Of a stretch of DNA of 64,000 bases, positions 11,869 to 22,735 are shown piece by piece. Position numbers and translations under genes: made by a program. The notes below the pieces were generated by a model. The model saw only the letters and a list, made by a program, of their open reading frames with translations, did no database searches and was not told where the DNA came from. The first letter of the stretch is position 1. Each line of letters begins with the position of its first letter. The DNA is from Adiantum capillus-veneris (lineage: Eukaryota; Streptophyta; Polypodiopsida; Polypodiales; Pteridaceae). The DNA is taken from contig CM043960.1 of assembly GCA_014529385.2 (NCBI GenBank), positions 40,222,781 to 40,286,780 of the forward strand. The letters are read 5' to 3'.

Positions 11869-12458
11869 ACGGCTTGTGTATGTTTTGTGTAGGCTCAACC
11901 TTTAGCATAATCAAGTAGCTTGCATGAATCACGAGAATTTGTATGATTCCTTTATTCCCATTGCAAGGCAAAAGGTACACATAATTGTTAGTATTAAGTT
12001 GCAATTTCAACGTGTAATTCGTAGAATTTTAGGTCCTCTTAGGTTGTAGAGATAAATGTATCAGTAAATCCTTTTATTTTGCCTCTCATTAGGTACAACC
12101 TTACTTTCGACGTCTATATTTTGTTTTGTTTTAAGAATTAGGTCATGCATAGACCATGGATAATGGCCCAGGAATAGAGGTTTTCCCCTTTCATTTCACT
12201 CCACACATTAGAGTAAACATTGCAATTAGTAGAAAAATCCATTTTCAACAACGTATGGTGTTCATGTTTGGTGCCCAAAGAGTAGGAGAAATTCTCGCGT
12301 CACCAAACCCTGTCATTCTACCTCTTATTGATTATCATAGGTCATTTGATGTGAATATTTTTATTTTGTTGTAGAATAGAATGCAATTTAGAAAATATTA
12401 TTGTGTAAATCTTTTAAAGAAAGAAAAAACAAAAATGTGTCACTTTGAAATCAATTCA
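11869..12458 (+). other. 5' leader of inner gypsy element
   Basis: No protein is supported here. The stretch 12150-12400 aligns well with 61385-61650 of the second copy (both contain CATGGATAATGGCCCA and CTGTCATTCTACCTCTTAT). The second copy then has about 1 kb more sequence before gag, which this copy lacks. Confidence 0.6.
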
Positions 12459-13151
12459 ATGGAGATCCAACGCCAAATGTCTGGATATCCTCTTTTCTTT
12501 GGAGAGCCTGGAGAGGATGCATAATTATTTTTAGCGAATTTCAAGATGTCTTGCCATATCAAGAGGATAGTAACTGATCAAGAATGTGTAGAAATGTTTG
12601 AGGTGGTCCTTAGGAAAGATGCTAGCACTTGGTTTGATTCTTTGCCTGAGGAAGTTAAGGGGAATTACACAAAAGTTTTGAATCGTTTCAATAAATACTT
12701 ATTTGATCCCCAAAGCACTCAAAAACTATGGCAAGACATTGTTTCTCATAAGCAAAAAGACTTAGATGACTACTACTTGTACAAGCAAGAGTTTCTACAT
12801 CTTTGGGCTCTATGGATACGAAATGTTGCTAGCCCTGGTGATGGTGCAGAATTTCTAAAGAAGGAGAGGTTCATAGCCGGACTCTATCCTGACCTTAAGG
12901 TAAAAGTTGAGGCGGGTGCACCTGCTACCTTTGATGCAACTGAAACTAGGGCTGCTGAGAAATATAGGAAACTCAAGTGCCTAAGGGGAGAGGTTCCAAT
13001 AGAAGGTCTTAGACCCAAAGGTAAGTCACAAGCATCAACATCTAGGGAGCTTCCTGAGGTAACGGCGGACGTGATTGAGAAGTTAAATGAATCTTTAAGC
13101 AGCTTGTCAATTCACCTTGCACAAGCTGTAGGTACAAGCAAAGAAGTCTGA
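12459..13151 (+). pseudogene. gag: gag of inner gypsy element
   Basis: Capsid protein of the element. The start at 12459 is chosen because the second copy opens at the homologous ATG (62699) with a nearly identical peptide (QMSGYPLFFGEPGEDA). Here a TAA near 12522 interrupts after 21 codons, and the open frame resumes in the same frame. Retrotransposon-gag landmarks are TWFDSLPEEVKGNYTKVLNRF and LWQDIVSHKQK, followed by RFIAGLYPDLKVKV. It ends at TGA 13149-13151, just before the zinc knuckle. Confidence 0.85.
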
Positions 13152-13179
13152 AGAGCGAGATTCACGACCGAGGAGAGTC

Positions 13180-14544
13180 TTGCAATGTTGGAATGGCGGA
13201 GAGTGTGGACATGGGATGTATAATTGTCCTTCGCCCCGTGGGGAGCCAGGGAGACCTAACTTGAATGCAGGTGAAGGAACTGGTCAACAACCAAGGCTTC
13301 TACAAAGACCAAATGGACCAAGACCACCTCCACAAGGGGTAGAAGGAGTTCCACCTTTTCCAGATCCAAATGTGCATGTGGTAGAGGTGACAAACTCAAA
13401 TGAGGTTGACATGGAAGCAAATGGCATTAAGCGTGGCGGTGGAAAAGGGAAGGAGAAAGAAGGAGTCACGTCACAAAGTGATCATGGACAAGAAAAGAAG
13501 ACAAAGGAGACCAAGGAAACTAAGAGGACTCGATGTCGTATCAACCTCCAAGACTTCCCTCTTGGACATGGAATAGCTCCATACACCTTGTTGGAAGACA
13601 TGAGAGGTAAGGGTCCTGATATCTCATGGCCTCAATTTCTTGCATTATGTCCACAAGTTAGGAGGGATTTAACAAAGGCAGTTAGCACGAGGAGAGAGGT
13701 AAAAGAGAGTGTGCCTGTTGTAAAAATTGCACAAGCTGAAATGAATGAGGATATTACACCTGTGCTAGATTGTTACATCAAGGGAAGATTGGTTAGGAAA
13801 GGTCTAGTGGATGGGGGTGCACAAATTTGCATCATGACAAAGGGACTCATGCAAAAACTAGGCATGCACATCCATGAGACACCTGAAATTAAAGTCAAGA
13901 TGGCAAACAATAGCAAATCTAGGTGTGTAGGCATTTGTAAAAATGTTTTTGTAGAGGCCTTTGGCATTAAGAAGGTAGTGGATTTCTATGTCATGTCTAC
14001 CAAAGGAAACGGTTACCCATTTATCCTAGGGGGACCATGGCTAATGAAAATGCGAGCTTTGCAGGATTGGGAGAGTGGAAAGCTAATTTGCAGGAATGAC
14101 AATCATAAGAAGGTTGTCTTTGACATGAAGGAGCAATGCCAAGAGGAGCTCCATGAAGAATCATCTCAAAGTGAGGCGGAGGAAGGCTGGACTGATAGTA
14201 CTTCAGAAGGAGAAAGTAGCAGAAACATTACTGAAGAGGAGTCTTCCATCGAAGTCATGGGGGTAAGGTTTAATCCAAACAACCAAGAGACCTCTTGCCC
14301 AGGTTTGGAAGAGGTAGGTTCCCAAGAGAACCAAAATGTGCAAGATGAAGGAATGTTGTCTACAACACTTACAAAGGACGAAAGAGAGGAGTTCAAATGT
14401 GTGCTAAGGAAATTTCCTAGGCTTTTTTCTAAAGACTACACCGATGTGCGTGGAGTAGATGTTGTTCAACACAAAATTGAGTTGAAGCCAGAGGCCACAC
14501 CTAAGGCTCAGAAGCTACGAAGGCTAGGAGTCATCAAGGAGTAG
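13180..14544 (+). pseudogene. pol: Zinc knuckle, protease and RT N-terminus of inner gypsy
   Basis: A 454-codon frame begins at the nucleocapsid knuckle: CWNGGECGHGMYNC, where the second zinc Cys is Gly here but Cys in the second copy. After a Gly/Pro/Glu-rich linker the protease region reads GLVDGGAQICIM near 13800-13840, so Asp is kept but the usual Ser/Thr is Gly. FILGGPW near 14020 is the second protease landmark. An acidic spacer follows. The RT N-terminal block LRKFPRLFSKDYTDV starts near 14405. The frame stops at TAG 14542-14544, but the same frame stays open beyond it. Confidence 0.85.
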
Positions 14545-15564
14545 GCTTTACTCAAGGAGCTAAGAAAGCTTCTAGCAGCAGGTTTCATTTATCCAGGGGA
14601 GAATTCAAAGTGGGTCTCTCCCATTGTTGTCACTCCTAAGAAAAACGGCAAGTGGAGGGTGTGTGTGGACTACCGTCCACTCAATGAGGCAACAAAAAGA
14701 GATCACTTTCCCCTCCCATTTCAGGATGAGATACTAAATGAGGTAGCTGGTCATGAGAAGTACACTGTGTGTGATGGCTACTCAAGTTACTTTCAAATAG
14801 GTATCGCATTGGAAGATCAGTTAAAAACAACCTTCATCACTCCTTGGGGTTGTTATGCTTTTAGAGTTATGCCATTTGGCCTGACAAATGCTCCTACAAC
14901 TTTCCAACGTTTCATGAACATGGTGTTTCAAGCATTCTTTGGAAAGGCAATCAGGGTGTTCATTGATGATTTCTGCATTTATAGCTCAAAATCATTGCAT
15001 CTACAAAGGGTAGAAGAAGGTTTAAAGAAGCTCTACGACATGGGAGGTCAAATCAACCCCGACAAGTGTCACATAGGTGAGGATGAAGTGATCTTGCTTG
15101 GTCACAAGGTTTCCTATAAAGGCATTGAGGTGGATCCTTCAAAGGCAAAGTCTCTTATTGAGCTCCCATCACCCAAGAATCTCAAAGAGGTCATCTCATT
15201 CATTCAAAAGGTGAAGTATATGTCACGCTTCATTCACTTAGCCTCGGAGTTACTTCACCCTTTGCAAAAGTTGACACAACAAGTAGAATTTGCATGGTCT
15301 GATGATCTTGAAGAGTATTTTTGTAATATTAAAGTCATTTTGTCAGAGCTACCAACACTCATGCCTCCTTGTTGGGAGTACACATTCTTTATTAGCTCCA
15401 GTGTTGGAAAGGAAACGATTGGTGCAGTTTTATTACAACAAGATCCCCACAGTACCAGGATGCAACCCATCTACTTTGCTAGTAGGGATGAATGCTTTAG
15501 AGAGAGGCTACACGGAGGCAGAACTCATGATGCTTTCTATCATGTTTGCGGTGAGAAAGTTTAG
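14545..15564 (+). pseudogene. pol: Reverse transcriptase of inner gypsy element
   Basis: The frame of the preceding ORF continues after one amber codon. RT blocks: GFIYPGENSKWVSPIVVTPK, KWRVCVDYRPLNEATKRD, YSSYFQIGI, FRVMPFGLTNAPTTFQRF and the catalytic FIDDF near 14960-14975, with both Asp present. GHKVSYKGIEVDP and the connection region follow, then the start of RNase H (FFISSSVGKETIGAVLLQQ). After FASR near 15485 the frame shifts and the remaining residues are out of register. Confidence 0.9.
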
Positions 15565-15640
15565 ATCCTACTTGGTACCAAAACCTTTTGTAATTCTCAC
15601 TGCAGAAAAATTGTTTCCTTGAATCTTAGCACTAGGATCT
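15363..15640 (+). pseudogene. First RNase H domain of inner gypsy element
   Basis: The RT-linked RNase H begins in the RT frame (SSSVGKETIGAVLLQQ). After a frameshift near 15482-15490 it continues in another frame as YTEAELMMLSIMFAVRKFR and VILTAEKLF. The last segment is truncated by a stop at 15620, and the next frame starts with LSTRISKWIMELQEF. This is the usual Ty3/gypsy domain. A second RNase H-like domain follows at 15790. Confidence 0.75.
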
Positions 15641-15960
15641 CAAAGTGGATTATGGAATTGCAAGAGTTCCAATACTCTTTCAAGGTAGAAGATAGTGTGC
15701 GTGCACAATTGGCAGGGATCCTTACTTATAGGGTACATGAGAAGGAGATTAAGGTGCCTGAAGTAAAGACCCTACCATTGCCACCACCTAAAAGTATTCC
15801 TAATGCTTTTACCTTGTTCTTTGATGGAGCTTCTTGACGAGTCACAGGAAAAGCAGGGGGAGGTCTAGTATTGCTCAACCCAAGTGGAGAGGTGGTCATG
15901 AAAGAGAAGGTCAATCTACCAGGTTCAACTAGCAACAATGAAGCAGAATACGACACACTA
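15641..15960 (+). pseudogene. Second (archaeal-type) RNase H, first half, inner gypsy
   Basis: After a linker rich in Pro (LPLPPPKSIPN) the frame reads AFTLFFDGAS, TGA, then AGGGLVLLNPSG and NNEAEYDTL. FxGAS...GGG...NEAEY is the signature of the additional RNase H seen in Tat-type gypsy elements (known from that lineage). The TGA at 15835-15837 sits where an Arg codon CGA is plausible. The domain is cut after DTL at 15960 by the foldback insertion and resumes near 17181. Confidence 0.75.
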
Positions 15961-17180
15961 CATTAGAAAATTTCGTAGGTCATTTGGAGGGCCTGTAAGA
16001 AATTGTATTTCTCTCTCTAGAAACTTTTTATAAAATGCACTTGCACCTTGTGAGTACGTCCAAAAGGACAACCAGACACTCTAAAAAGTAGATTTATATT
16101 CCCAATCGTCCTTGAAAACGGTCACTTTTTTATTTAATGCGAGCGTCTTTTTCAGGAGGCAGGTGCGGCGCATTCAATGCAGCTTACGTCATCACTAAAA
16201 GTTGAAAAGTCACAAACTGTCAAATAGTGATAGATTTTGAGGCTTTTGACACTACCAATGCGTCCAGAACGCCAAAATATCCTAAAAACGAATGTCTACT
16301 TGCTTCATTCCGACAACCGGAGAGGCAAAAAATGTCAAAAAACCCCAAAAAATGGGCTTTTTACTTAAGGCGCGCGAGGAGGCATTTCTAAATGCTAGAA
16401 TGCCCCTCTGCGCGCCGTTAGTACAAAGCTCCTTTTAGTGATTTTTGGACACTTATCTTTCCAGAAAGCCCTTTTTTAGAGGTTTTTGGACATTTTCCTC
16501 TCAAAAAGCTCCCTAAAAAGAGGAAAAAGGGGCTTTTTACTAACGGCGCGCGAGGAGGCATTCCAAAATTCTAGAATGCCCCTCTGCGCGTCGTTAGTAC
16601 AAAGCTCCTTTTAGTGATTTTTGGACACTTATCTTTCCAGAAAGCCCCTTTTTAGAGGTTTTTGGACATTTTCCTCTCAAAAAGCTTCCTAAAAAGAGGA
16701 AAAAGGGGCTTTTTACTAACGGCGCGCGAGGAGGCATTACAAAATTTTGGAATGGCCCCTCGCGCGCCGTTAGTAAAATGTTCCTTTAGGGCTTTTTGAC
16801 ATTTTTTTGCCTCTTTGGTGTCTGAGCGAGGCAATTGGACATTCATTTCTATGAGATATGTGCGTTCCGGACGCATTGACAATATCAAAAGTTTCAAAAT
16901 CTTCCACCACTTGATAGTTTTGTGACTTTTTGAGTTCTAGTGATGACGTAGCCCATATCAAATGCACCGCATCTACCTTCTGAAAAAGGTGCTCGCATTA
17001 AATGAAAGAGAGTGCTCGTCTTCAAGGACCACTAGATTATTAAATGAGGAGAGGGACACCTTTTATATTTTTGTTAATATCAATCTATTTTTCTACGTAA
17101 CGTAGGCTCTTCTCTCATTGGAGGAGCTTATTTTCCTCTCTCTTCCAAAAGGCCCTCCAAAAGACCTCCGAAATCTCCTA
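15961..17180. mobile_element. Foldback DNA element with long inverted arms and central 176 bp repeats
   Basis: A ~1.22 kb insertion splits the second RNase H. Its two ends are inverted copies: ATTAG..ATTTCGTAGGTCATTTGGAGGGCC on the left against the complement of GGCCCTCCAAAAGACCTCC on the right. The arms extend inward about 400 bp at roughly 75-80% identity by eye (for example 16135-16350 with 16795-17010). The middle has about 2.3 copies of a ~176 bp tandem unit (from ~16370, ~16544, ~16720), each starting with a hairpin GGCGCGCGAGGAGGCATT. No transposase is encoded. No clear target duplication was found, so the superfamily is open. Confidence 0.85.
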
Positions 17181-17482
17181 ATTCTTCATGGTTTAAAGAT
17201 ATGCATTGGCCAAGGTATACAACGTCTCATGGTAAAAGGGAATGCACTTCTCATTGTGAAGCAAATTTTAGGCATTTGGGCATGCAAGAATGAAAGCCTA
17301 AGGACAAAAGTTCATGCCATTCGTAGGATGTTTAATCAGTTTGAAGAAGTGCAACTATATCATATTCCTAGGAAACAGAATGAAGATGCCGATTTACTTG
17401 CACAACAAGTAGTTACATGTGTTGAGAAAGAAGTGCAGGTCATCATGGTGGCAGCAACTGTCAAGCAACCGAGATACCAGGG
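17181..17482 (+). pseudogene. Second (archaeal-type) RNase H, second half, inner gypsy
   Basis: After the foldback the domain continues as LHGLKICIGQGIQ, LMVKGNALLIVKQILG, then IPRKQNEDADLLAQQ, matching the last helices and final Asp of the archaeal-type RNase H. The acidic residue expected in the GD(S/A) position reads GN here. The open frame begins inside the foldback (17118) and runs to TGA at 17493-17495. The spacer to integrase contains a run of Val/Gln residues. Confidence 0.7.
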
Positions 17483-18529
17483 ATGGAGTCATTGAATCCC
17501 ATTATTAGCTACATTTTGGAGGGTGAGTTTCCACAAGACTTCACGAAGGCTCAGAAGAGGAGACTCATGAAGAAGGCAAGCACGTATCTCTTTCTAGAAG
17601 GATCCCTCTATCAAAGAGGGAAGGATCAAGTGTGCAGAAGAGTACCAACTATCAAGGAAATTCCAGCCATTCTAAAAGGTTTGCATGAAGAGGCATGTGG
17701 TGGTCATTTTTCCCAAGAGTTAACTGTGAAGAAGATTTTGCTTGCGAGGTATGTTTGGCCAAGTCTGCATGTGGATGTCCAACATTGGTGTAAAAGTTGT
17801 CACAATTGTCAGGTAAATGGGAATAGAAGATTGGTTTATGGTCCAAGGCCAATCGTGCTTGCAAATGGACCCTTTGAAAAGTGGGGCATTGATGCTATGG
17901 GTCCTTTCCATAGGACAAAAAATGGTAAGCTCTACTTTCTAGTGGCGGTAGACTATATGACTAGGTGGGTGGAAGGACAAAGTGTGGCAAAGGTAAATGA
18001 GGGAACAGTGAGCAAATTTTTCTACACTCACATTTGTTGTAGATTTGGCATACCTTTGGAGATTGTTTCTGATAATGGTCCAGGGTTTAGAAAGGGCTTG
18101 CTCACAGAATTCTGTGAAGAACTTCACATTCTACATCGTCATAGTATACCCTACTATCCCCAATCAAATGGTTTGGTAGAAAACGCTAATGGTGTCATTG
18201 CAAGCATCATTATAAAGATGGTGAAAAACAAGACAAATTTGTGGGATGACTTCTTGGATGGCGCCTTGTGGGCGTATCGAACCACATATAGGAAAGCCAC
18301 GGAATTCACGCCATTTCACTTGGTCTATGGTCAAGAGGCTTTACAACCAATTGAGCTCACCATTCCAACAATGCGACTTCATGGCAAAGTAGCACAAGAT
18401 GATCAAGAAGCATGGATGGATCGACTTCTTACCTTAGTTGAGCTTGAGTGGAAAAGAGAAGCAAAATACAAGTGCTACGCAGGCGAAGGAGAAGATCGAC
18501 AAGAAACTAAAGGACAAAGGCATCAATGA
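17483..18529 (+). CDS. Integrase of inner gypsy element
   Basis: Integrase inserts the cDNA into the host genome. A 348-codon frame has, in order: the H2C2 finger (LHEEACGGHFS then WCKSCHNCQ), and the rve catalytic core with Asp in KWGIDAMGPF, Asp in EIVSDNGPGF and Glu in NGLVENANG, then ALWAYRTTYRKATEFTPF and LVYGQEAL. All three catalytic acids are visible. Near 18470 the true frame changes, and the C-terminal part continues in the next frame (18471-18893). The core is complete, which makes this the best-preserved enzyme of the element. Confidence 0.9.
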   Translation: MESLNPIISYILEGEFPQDFTKAQKRRLMKKASTYLFLEGSLYQRGKDQVCRRVPTIKEIPAILKGLHEEACGGHFSQELTVKKILLARYVWPSLHVDVQHWCKSCHNCQVNGNRRLVYGPRPIVLANGPFEKWGIDAMGPFHRTKNGKLYFLVAVDYMTRWVEGQSVAKVNEGTVSKFFYTHICCRFGIPLEIVSDNGPGFRKGLLTEFCEELHILHRHSIPYYPQSNGLVENANGVIASIIIKMVKNKTNLWDDFLDGALWAYRTTYRKATEFTPFHLVYGQEALQPIELTIPTMRLHGKVAQDDQEAWMDRLLTLVELEWKREAKYKCYAGEGEDRQETKGQRHQ

Positions 18530-18893
18530 AGGAGATCTTGTGCTAAGGTATGACAATCGACTCGATAATCGTTTTGATGCCAAATTTGAAACTAGATGGC
18601 AGGGGCCATACACAGTTAAGAAGGCTTTCAATTCAAGTTACTATCAACTTATGGACTTGAATGGGAAAGAGCACTCTAGGAAAGTAAATGGTTATCGCTT
18701 GAAGCCCTATTTGAGTCACCTTCTACCAAAGGATCTACCAAAGATCTGTCAAAGGGCAGCTGTCTCATGTAAGTATTGTTACATGAAGCATGAGTGTAAC
18801 TCCAACCAAAATTCTGAGGGGCGAAACAATGAAGATCTCGTCAAGGACTCTGAACCACTCTGTTTGGAAAAGATGCTCTATGATGGTACATGA
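18471..18893 (+). CDS. Integrase C-terminal domain of inner gypsy (frame-shifted)
   Basis: Following a frame change near 18470 the sequence reads KIDKKLKDKGINEGDLVLRY, FETRWQGPYTVKKAF and KVNGYRLKPYL. This is the usual C-terminal tail of plant gypsy integrases (GDLVL..GPY..), which contributes to DNA binding. It ends at TGA 18891-18893, about 15 bp before the polypurine tract. A one-base indel near 18470 could restore continuity with the core; a programmed event is unlikely. Confidence 0.8.
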   Translation, partial: SATQAKEKIDKKLKDKGINEGDLVLRYDNRLDNRFDAKFETRWQGPYTVKKAFNSSYYQLMDLNGKEHSRKVNGYRLKPYLSHLLPKDLPKICQRAAVSCKYCYMKHECNSNQNSEGRNNEDLVKDSEPLCLEKMLYDGT

Positions 18894-18907
18894 ATATACC
18901 ATCATAC

Positions 18908-18920
18908 TGGGGGAGGGCTA
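18908..18920 (+). other. Polypurine tract of inner gypsy element
   Basis: TGGGGGAGGGCTA lies immediately upstream of the 3' LTR start at 18922. It is the expected plus-strand priming site. Confidence 0.75.
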
Positions 18921-18921
18921 A

Positions 18922-21571
18922 TGATAGCCATTTTTTGGCTCTCTGTAATTGCCATAGTTAGTTAGCCCACCCTACCAAAATCATCCAAACACTGTGGCTA
19001 TCCCTACCATTTCACTGTATATAGGTGTGTGTGAGTTAGGGGACTTTCCCCATATTTTCTTAAAAACCCTTAATTAGCTAGTCACTAGGCTCGTTGAGCC
19101 AAAAAAATAAAAATAAAAAAAATATAAGTATATTATGGCCCATTTGTGTGTAAATACTTCATTGTATATAGGGCCTAAATAAAAGGATTTTTTCATAATT
19201 ATTTTGGTATTTATTTAAATATTTATACTTACGTGTGTGTTATTTATGCCATGTACATTGACTCAACATTACCATATTTTCTCTTACCATTTTGCGTACC
19301 CTTTATTCCATATAAAAATAATTTCATGCAAGATTCTCTTATTTTTGGTGTAACTCCATCCCAACAAAAATCCAAAAAAACTAGTTTATTTATGTGTATA
19401 TTTTTTCACTATTGTCATTTTTTCCTTCCTACATCTATTCTCTATTACTCTCATAAATTAGACCACAAAAAATATTCATCCTTTTATGGAAGACTTATAA
19501 TGAGAGAGATTTATTTTGACCCCTTTATATTTTTTCCACCTATATTATTTATATTTGACATATACATATATTTTTAGACCCCCCAATATTTGATTTTCTT
19601 AGTTGTACTATTCACTTATATCATGATCTCAATAATATCTTCAATTATAGACCTACCAAATAAGGTCAAGGGTATGTGGCATGCACGCATGCACCATGGG
19701 GAGCTCACTCTTGGAGGTATTCAAAAGAATCATCCAAAGAAGGACCTCACAAGGATTTTTTGCAGTGAAAAAAAAAAGTCAATTTTGCTGAATTTTTAAA
19801 GATCACATGCTCCCCGAATTTGAAAAGGTGATACAAACAAAATTTTTAGCTCGTGAGCTGAACTTTCACCTCAAATGTTTTCATGTTTTTTTGAGCTACG
19901 AGCTGTGAGCTATGATTTTATTGGTGGACCCCAGTTTGCCCATGCTATGCAGCCACACTCCCTCTTCCACTTTATCATTTTCCTCTTTCACACACACTCC
20001 TCCCTCTCCTTCCCACTCCCAAACCTGCAACTCCCATGTCCTAATTCACCCTCTTCACCATTGCCACTTCTCTCACACCTCCATAGCCTTCATCCTCCAT
20101 TTCTACAGCCTAGGTGTCCCCCTTTCTCTCTACATATATGTCCATATTACCATACTCTCTTCAACTCTAAAAAGAACTTCAAAAAATCAGCAAAAATCCA
20201 AGGTTAACCTATGCAAATGAAGGCTTTATCATGAATTTTCCAAGGTTTGAAGATAACATAGCTTCATCGACACGCGTTACTTCGCCATGCTGACCGCTTC
20301 TTCTATCGGTGCTGTAAAGAGGTGAATGTCAACTTCTCCAAGCTTCAATCTTGTTGTACAAGCTTATCCCTTCTCTAACTTTTCTCATCATATATCTCAC
20401 CATTTGGTGAATGATTTTGTAAATATTTTGTAGTGATAATTACTAACTACTAACCACTAACCTTATTGTAAAATGCACCCTCTACTAGAGTAGGCACTCC
20501 CAAATTATTCACTCAATCCCTCTCTCCTTTCATCCTCAATAATTCTCTTCCCTTGAGCCCACATCCATGTGACTCAAAGGATAAGAGAGACCCACCCTTA
20601 TTTAAAAATAAATAAAATATGCATAATCTTTGATTTCTTCAAATAAACTTGATTAGGTCTAATCCTAATTGGGGCTTCTAAAACCTATAAATAGAGCCCT
20701 TGGTCTAATCCTAATTGGGGCTTCTAAAACCTATAAATAGAGCCCTTCTCTCCCTTGTGAATCAACACATGATCACACTACACCACACCATTCTCAACAC
20801 ATAACACACCACTCTTCAAGCCTAGTTGTGTAGAGTGTGCGCATTGTGAGTGCTCTATTCCATCACTACTCATAGGTGCATGGAGAAGCTTGAAGTTAGT
20901 TATGCCATCTGGACGAGTGGAGTGATACCATACTCTGCATCACACTTGTAGCCTACTCTTGTCCATAAATAAGATTCATAGTTTTGGGTGCAATTGTATG
21001 CTGCAAACTACTACTCTTCTCTCCAAATTGACTTGATAAGTTGACTCATCAGGTGGTTGAAGGTATATTGGCCTTGAAGTCTATTGTGCTATTTCATGCT
21101 TGATGGTTTGAGGGCTTGTTGAATTGTTTGCCTAAAAAGTCAATTGTAAGAGGGTGCTCGGTGAGAGGGCTCCCGTGACCCTAAGACAATTTGTGTATTG
21201 GCAGCAAGGTCAAGTTTTGTGTTGTCTCTCTATTTCTCATCAAGCTTTGTGTGCATCTAGTCTTTAAGGCTAAGACTTAGTTGCTCAATTTGATTTGTTC
21301 TCTTTAACTCTCTCTGGCATGGTGAATGTTTGTGTTTGGTGTGTGTGGCTATCTTGCATTCCCCTCTCTTTGTGCATTTGAGTACAAGGAGATTTCACGT
21401 GCGTCCTAGTTAGCATCTAAAACTAGGTGGTGACCCAAATTTGTGTAGGGTTAGGTTGCGGGTTTGTGTATGTGTTTGCTTTTTTTTCCAACCCAACCCA
21501 ATTGAGCAGCACGGGAACCTAGAAAAGTTATTAGAGGCCACTCTTCTTGTTGCCCGCCCCGGACCGCCTCA
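18922..21571 (+). repeat. 3' LTR of inner gypsy element
   Basis: A 2,650 bp repeat matches the 5' LTR at 9209-11847. By eye there are scattered substitutions and small indels, with long identical stretches from 20400 to 21300. It ends CCTCA and is followed by GTAG, the duplicated target site. The TATA pair is at 20686 and 20732. Confidence 0.95.
20656..20750 (+). promoter_or_regulatory. Duplicated TATA-box promoter in 3' LTR
   Basis: The 46 bp CCTATAAATAGAGCCCTT unit occurs twice here exactly as in the 5' LTR. In this position it could drive read-out into the flanking integrase remnant of the outer element. Confidence 0.6.
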
Positions 21572-22735
21572 GTAGGTATATGGTGGCCAACACTTTTTGC
21601 AGATGCCAAAGAATATGTTCAAAGATGTGATGCTTGTCAATGAGCAAAAATGCCAACACGTGTAGATAGCATGCCCTTAAGACCAATGATGGGGGCTAGA
21701 GATTTTGCAAAATGGGGTATAGATTTTGTTGGGCCGATACAGCCACCTGCTTATAGAACCCAGGCTCAATATATCATTGTAGCTACGGGCTATCTGCCCA
21801 AGTGGGCTGAGGCTAAAGAAACTCAAAAGAATGATTCAAGAACCACTGCTGCATTCTTATATGAGTATGTATTCACGAGATATAGACTACCAATAGAAAT
21901 TATCAATGATCGCGGAACTCATTTCCTCAATGAGGTAATCAAGTATTTGCTTAATGAGTTTATGGTCATCCATAACAAATTAGCTCCCTATCACCCACAA
22001 GCAAACGGACAAGCTGAGCTTATGAACAAAATTCTTAGCTCGGTGCTGACAAAAGTGGTTAGTTTAGGAAGGACAAACTGGAAAATGAATCTCCATGCTG
22101 ATCTATGAGCTTATTGAGTTTCATTCAAAACAGTTGTAAATGCTACACCCTTTAACCTTGTTTATGGTCTTGATGCCATACTACCAATAGAATTTCTATT
22201 GCCGACATTAAGGGTGGCAAGGAATCTTGAGTAGACTGGACATGAATTGTCAGAAAGACTTGAAGATTTGGAAAAGCTATATGAGCAAAGGATAACTGTT
22301 GTAGCTCACATCTATGCACAAAAGCGGAAACAAAAACAGTTTTTTGATTCCCACTTAATCACAAAAATCTTCAAGAGAAGGGACTTAGTTTTAGTCTATT
22401 CCCTTAAGCAACACATTCCCAAGCTTAATAAAAAGGGAAACATACCATTTATCATTGAAGATGTATCTCCAAGTGGAACAGTAATATTGTCTATCCAAGA
22501 TGGTGAACCAATGGCTAATTGGGTTAGTGGATGTCGTTTAAAGAAATACAATTTTCCACTAACCAATGAATTGCAAGAAAGAATGCATGCAGCCATGCAA
22601 AGGAGGATTAAACGACCGCAGGTTATTGATGAAACCCAAGAGGAAGCTCGGTTTTGGGTACTCAAACAAAAAGCTTCTCTCAAGAATCAACAAATACCGA
22701 TTCCCATCAACACTCTGGAAATAGATGACCGATAA
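21572..22735 (+). pseudogene. Integrase core and C-terminus of outer element (after insertion)
   Basis: The integrase interrupted at 9208 resumes here with IWWPTLFADAKEYVQRCDAC, giving the CxxC half of the zinc finger. The core has Asp in KWGIDFVGPI, Asp in INDRGTHF and Glu in NGQAELMN, so the DDE triad is kept. Stops lie near 21641, 22107-22108 and 22233. The C-terminal part (22247-22735) has KRRDLVLVYSLKQH and VSGCRLKKY, then an extension beyond the usual integrase end. The core style (AYRTQAQYIIVA, NDSRTTAAFLYEYVFTRY) is distinct from the inner element, so this is a different lineage. Confidence 0.9.

Larger units (their letters stand above)
9209..21571 (+). mobile_element. Inner Ty3/gypsy LTR retrotransposon, complete, nested in outer integrase
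   Basis: A 12,363 bp element has LTRs at 9209-11847 and 18922-21571 that begin TGATAGCC and end CCTCA. It carries a primer site, gag, protease, RT, two RNase H domains, integrase and a polypurine tract, all on the + strand. It is flanked by the direct repeat GTAG (9205-9208 and 21572-21575). The LTRs are very similar, which suggests a fairly recent insertion. Internal genes nevertheless carry several stops and frameshifts and a foldback element. A second diverged copy of the family begins near 60.9 kb. Confidence 0.95.
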
